Source of the DNA: Pseudomonadales bacterium
GTDB taxonomy: Bacteria > Pseudomonadota > Gammaproteobacteria > Pseudomonadales > Pseudohongiellaceae
Assembly (NCBI GenBank): GCA_031277435.1
Contig: JAITMI010000246.1
Location: forward strand, 1 to 7,979
Reading direction: 5' to 3'
DNA: 7,979 nucleotides
Shown here: in pieces, positions 7,862 to 7,979 of the stretch
Layout of the letters: each line of letters opens with the position of its first letter
Position numbering within the stretch: the stretch's first letter is position 1
Position numbers and translations under genes: made by a program
The notes under the pieces: model-generated
What the model saw: the letters and a program-made list of their open reading frames with translations, nothing else
Databases searched by the model: none
Told to the model about the DNA's origin: nothing

Positions 7862-7979
7862 ATGAGTCATATTAAAAAGTTGATATATTTATTGCCTGTT
7901 TTCCTGGCTTTTCTTGTCAATTCTGTCAATGCGCAAGAGTATCGGATGGGGGGGGGAACGGCCAAGACTGCGTTAACGG
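7862..7979 (+). CDS. Secreted or periplasmic protein with signal peptide, candidate immunity protein (3' partial)
   Basis: Only the first 39 codons are in the window. The ATG at 7862 has AGGTG (7851-7855) 6 nt upstream. The N-terminus is a clear Sec signal peptide: MSHIKK, a hydrophobic core LIYLLPVFLAFLVNSV, and a probable cleavage after VNA before QEYRM. There is no lipobox Cys near the cleavage site. A run of nine G (7948-7956) encodes Met-Gly-Gly-Gly directly after it; in the displayed frame the ORF is open to the window end. The gene starts 36 nt after the restored muramidase stop, so the two probably share a transcript. A periplasmic protein next to a peptidoglycan-cutting enzyme suggests an immunity protein or lysozyme inhibitor. 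That is inference from position, as the mature part is not visible. Confidence 0.65.
   Translation, partial: MSHIKKLIYLLPVFLAFLVNSVNAQEYRMGGGTAKTALT
7948..7956. repeat. Homopolymeric G tract (nine G)
   Basis: Nine consecutive G lie inside the start of the signal-peptide gene. Loss of one G would bring a TAA into frame a few codons later (CGT TAA at the window end), whereas nine or ten G stay open in the window. Tracts of this length are prone to slippage and also to sequencing error. Confidence 0.7.

Overview
The window looks like a chromosomal segment of a Gram-negative proteobacterium, most likely a betaproteobacterium. The carA-carB-greA order is typical of that class, and CarA, CarB and GreA align residue by residue with their E. 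coli counterparts over most of their length. The carAB-greA block is clearly GC-rich, while the sequence on either side is richer in A+T and looks accessory.

Layout. (1) Bases 1-976 are the 3' part of a group II intron: the C-terminal end of its maturase with an HNH nuclease domain, then an overlapping second ORF for a VapD/Cas2-like ribonuclease, then ribozyme domains V and VI with a recognisable branch-point A. The second ORF lies inside the intron and its stop codon falls on the first bases of domain V, so the intron appears to carry a toxin-type nuclease as cargo. (2) Bases 977-1241 are a leader with a strong terminator hairpin and two small hairpins. (3) carA (1242-2417) and carB (2436-5654) encode carbamoyl-phosphate synthetase. 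CarA carries Tyr where the catalytic His of the glutaminase triad is expected. A strong terminator follows carB. (4) greA (5779-6255) starts inside three tandem 14-bp units, which create a chain of two five-codon minicistrons running into greA. (5) Bases 6256-6747 hold no convincing gene. They contain inverted repeats, a 20-bp perfect palindrome and a good sigma-54 (-24/-12) promoter. (6) Bases 6748-7737 encode a protein with a C-terminal pesticin/T4-lysozyme-like muramidase domain. Its reading frame is broken at a run of six G; the family-like C-terminal tail continues in another frame to 7825. (7) From 7862 to the window end is the start of a secreted or periplasmic protein with a signal peptide and a run of nine G just after the cleavage site. 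Its position makes it a candidate immunity protein.

The genes fall into two groups. The housekeeping block makes carbamoyl phosphate for arginine and pyrimidine synthesis and rescues backtracked RNA polymerase. The flanking accessory parts are a mobile intron with an unusual passenger nuclease and a likely sigma-54-driven cell-wall-hydrolase/immunity pair that interrupts the usual continuation after greA. The most unusual items are the intron-borne VapD, the CarA His-to-Tyr change, the greA start repeats, and the G-tract-interrupted muramidase with its signal-peptide neighbour.
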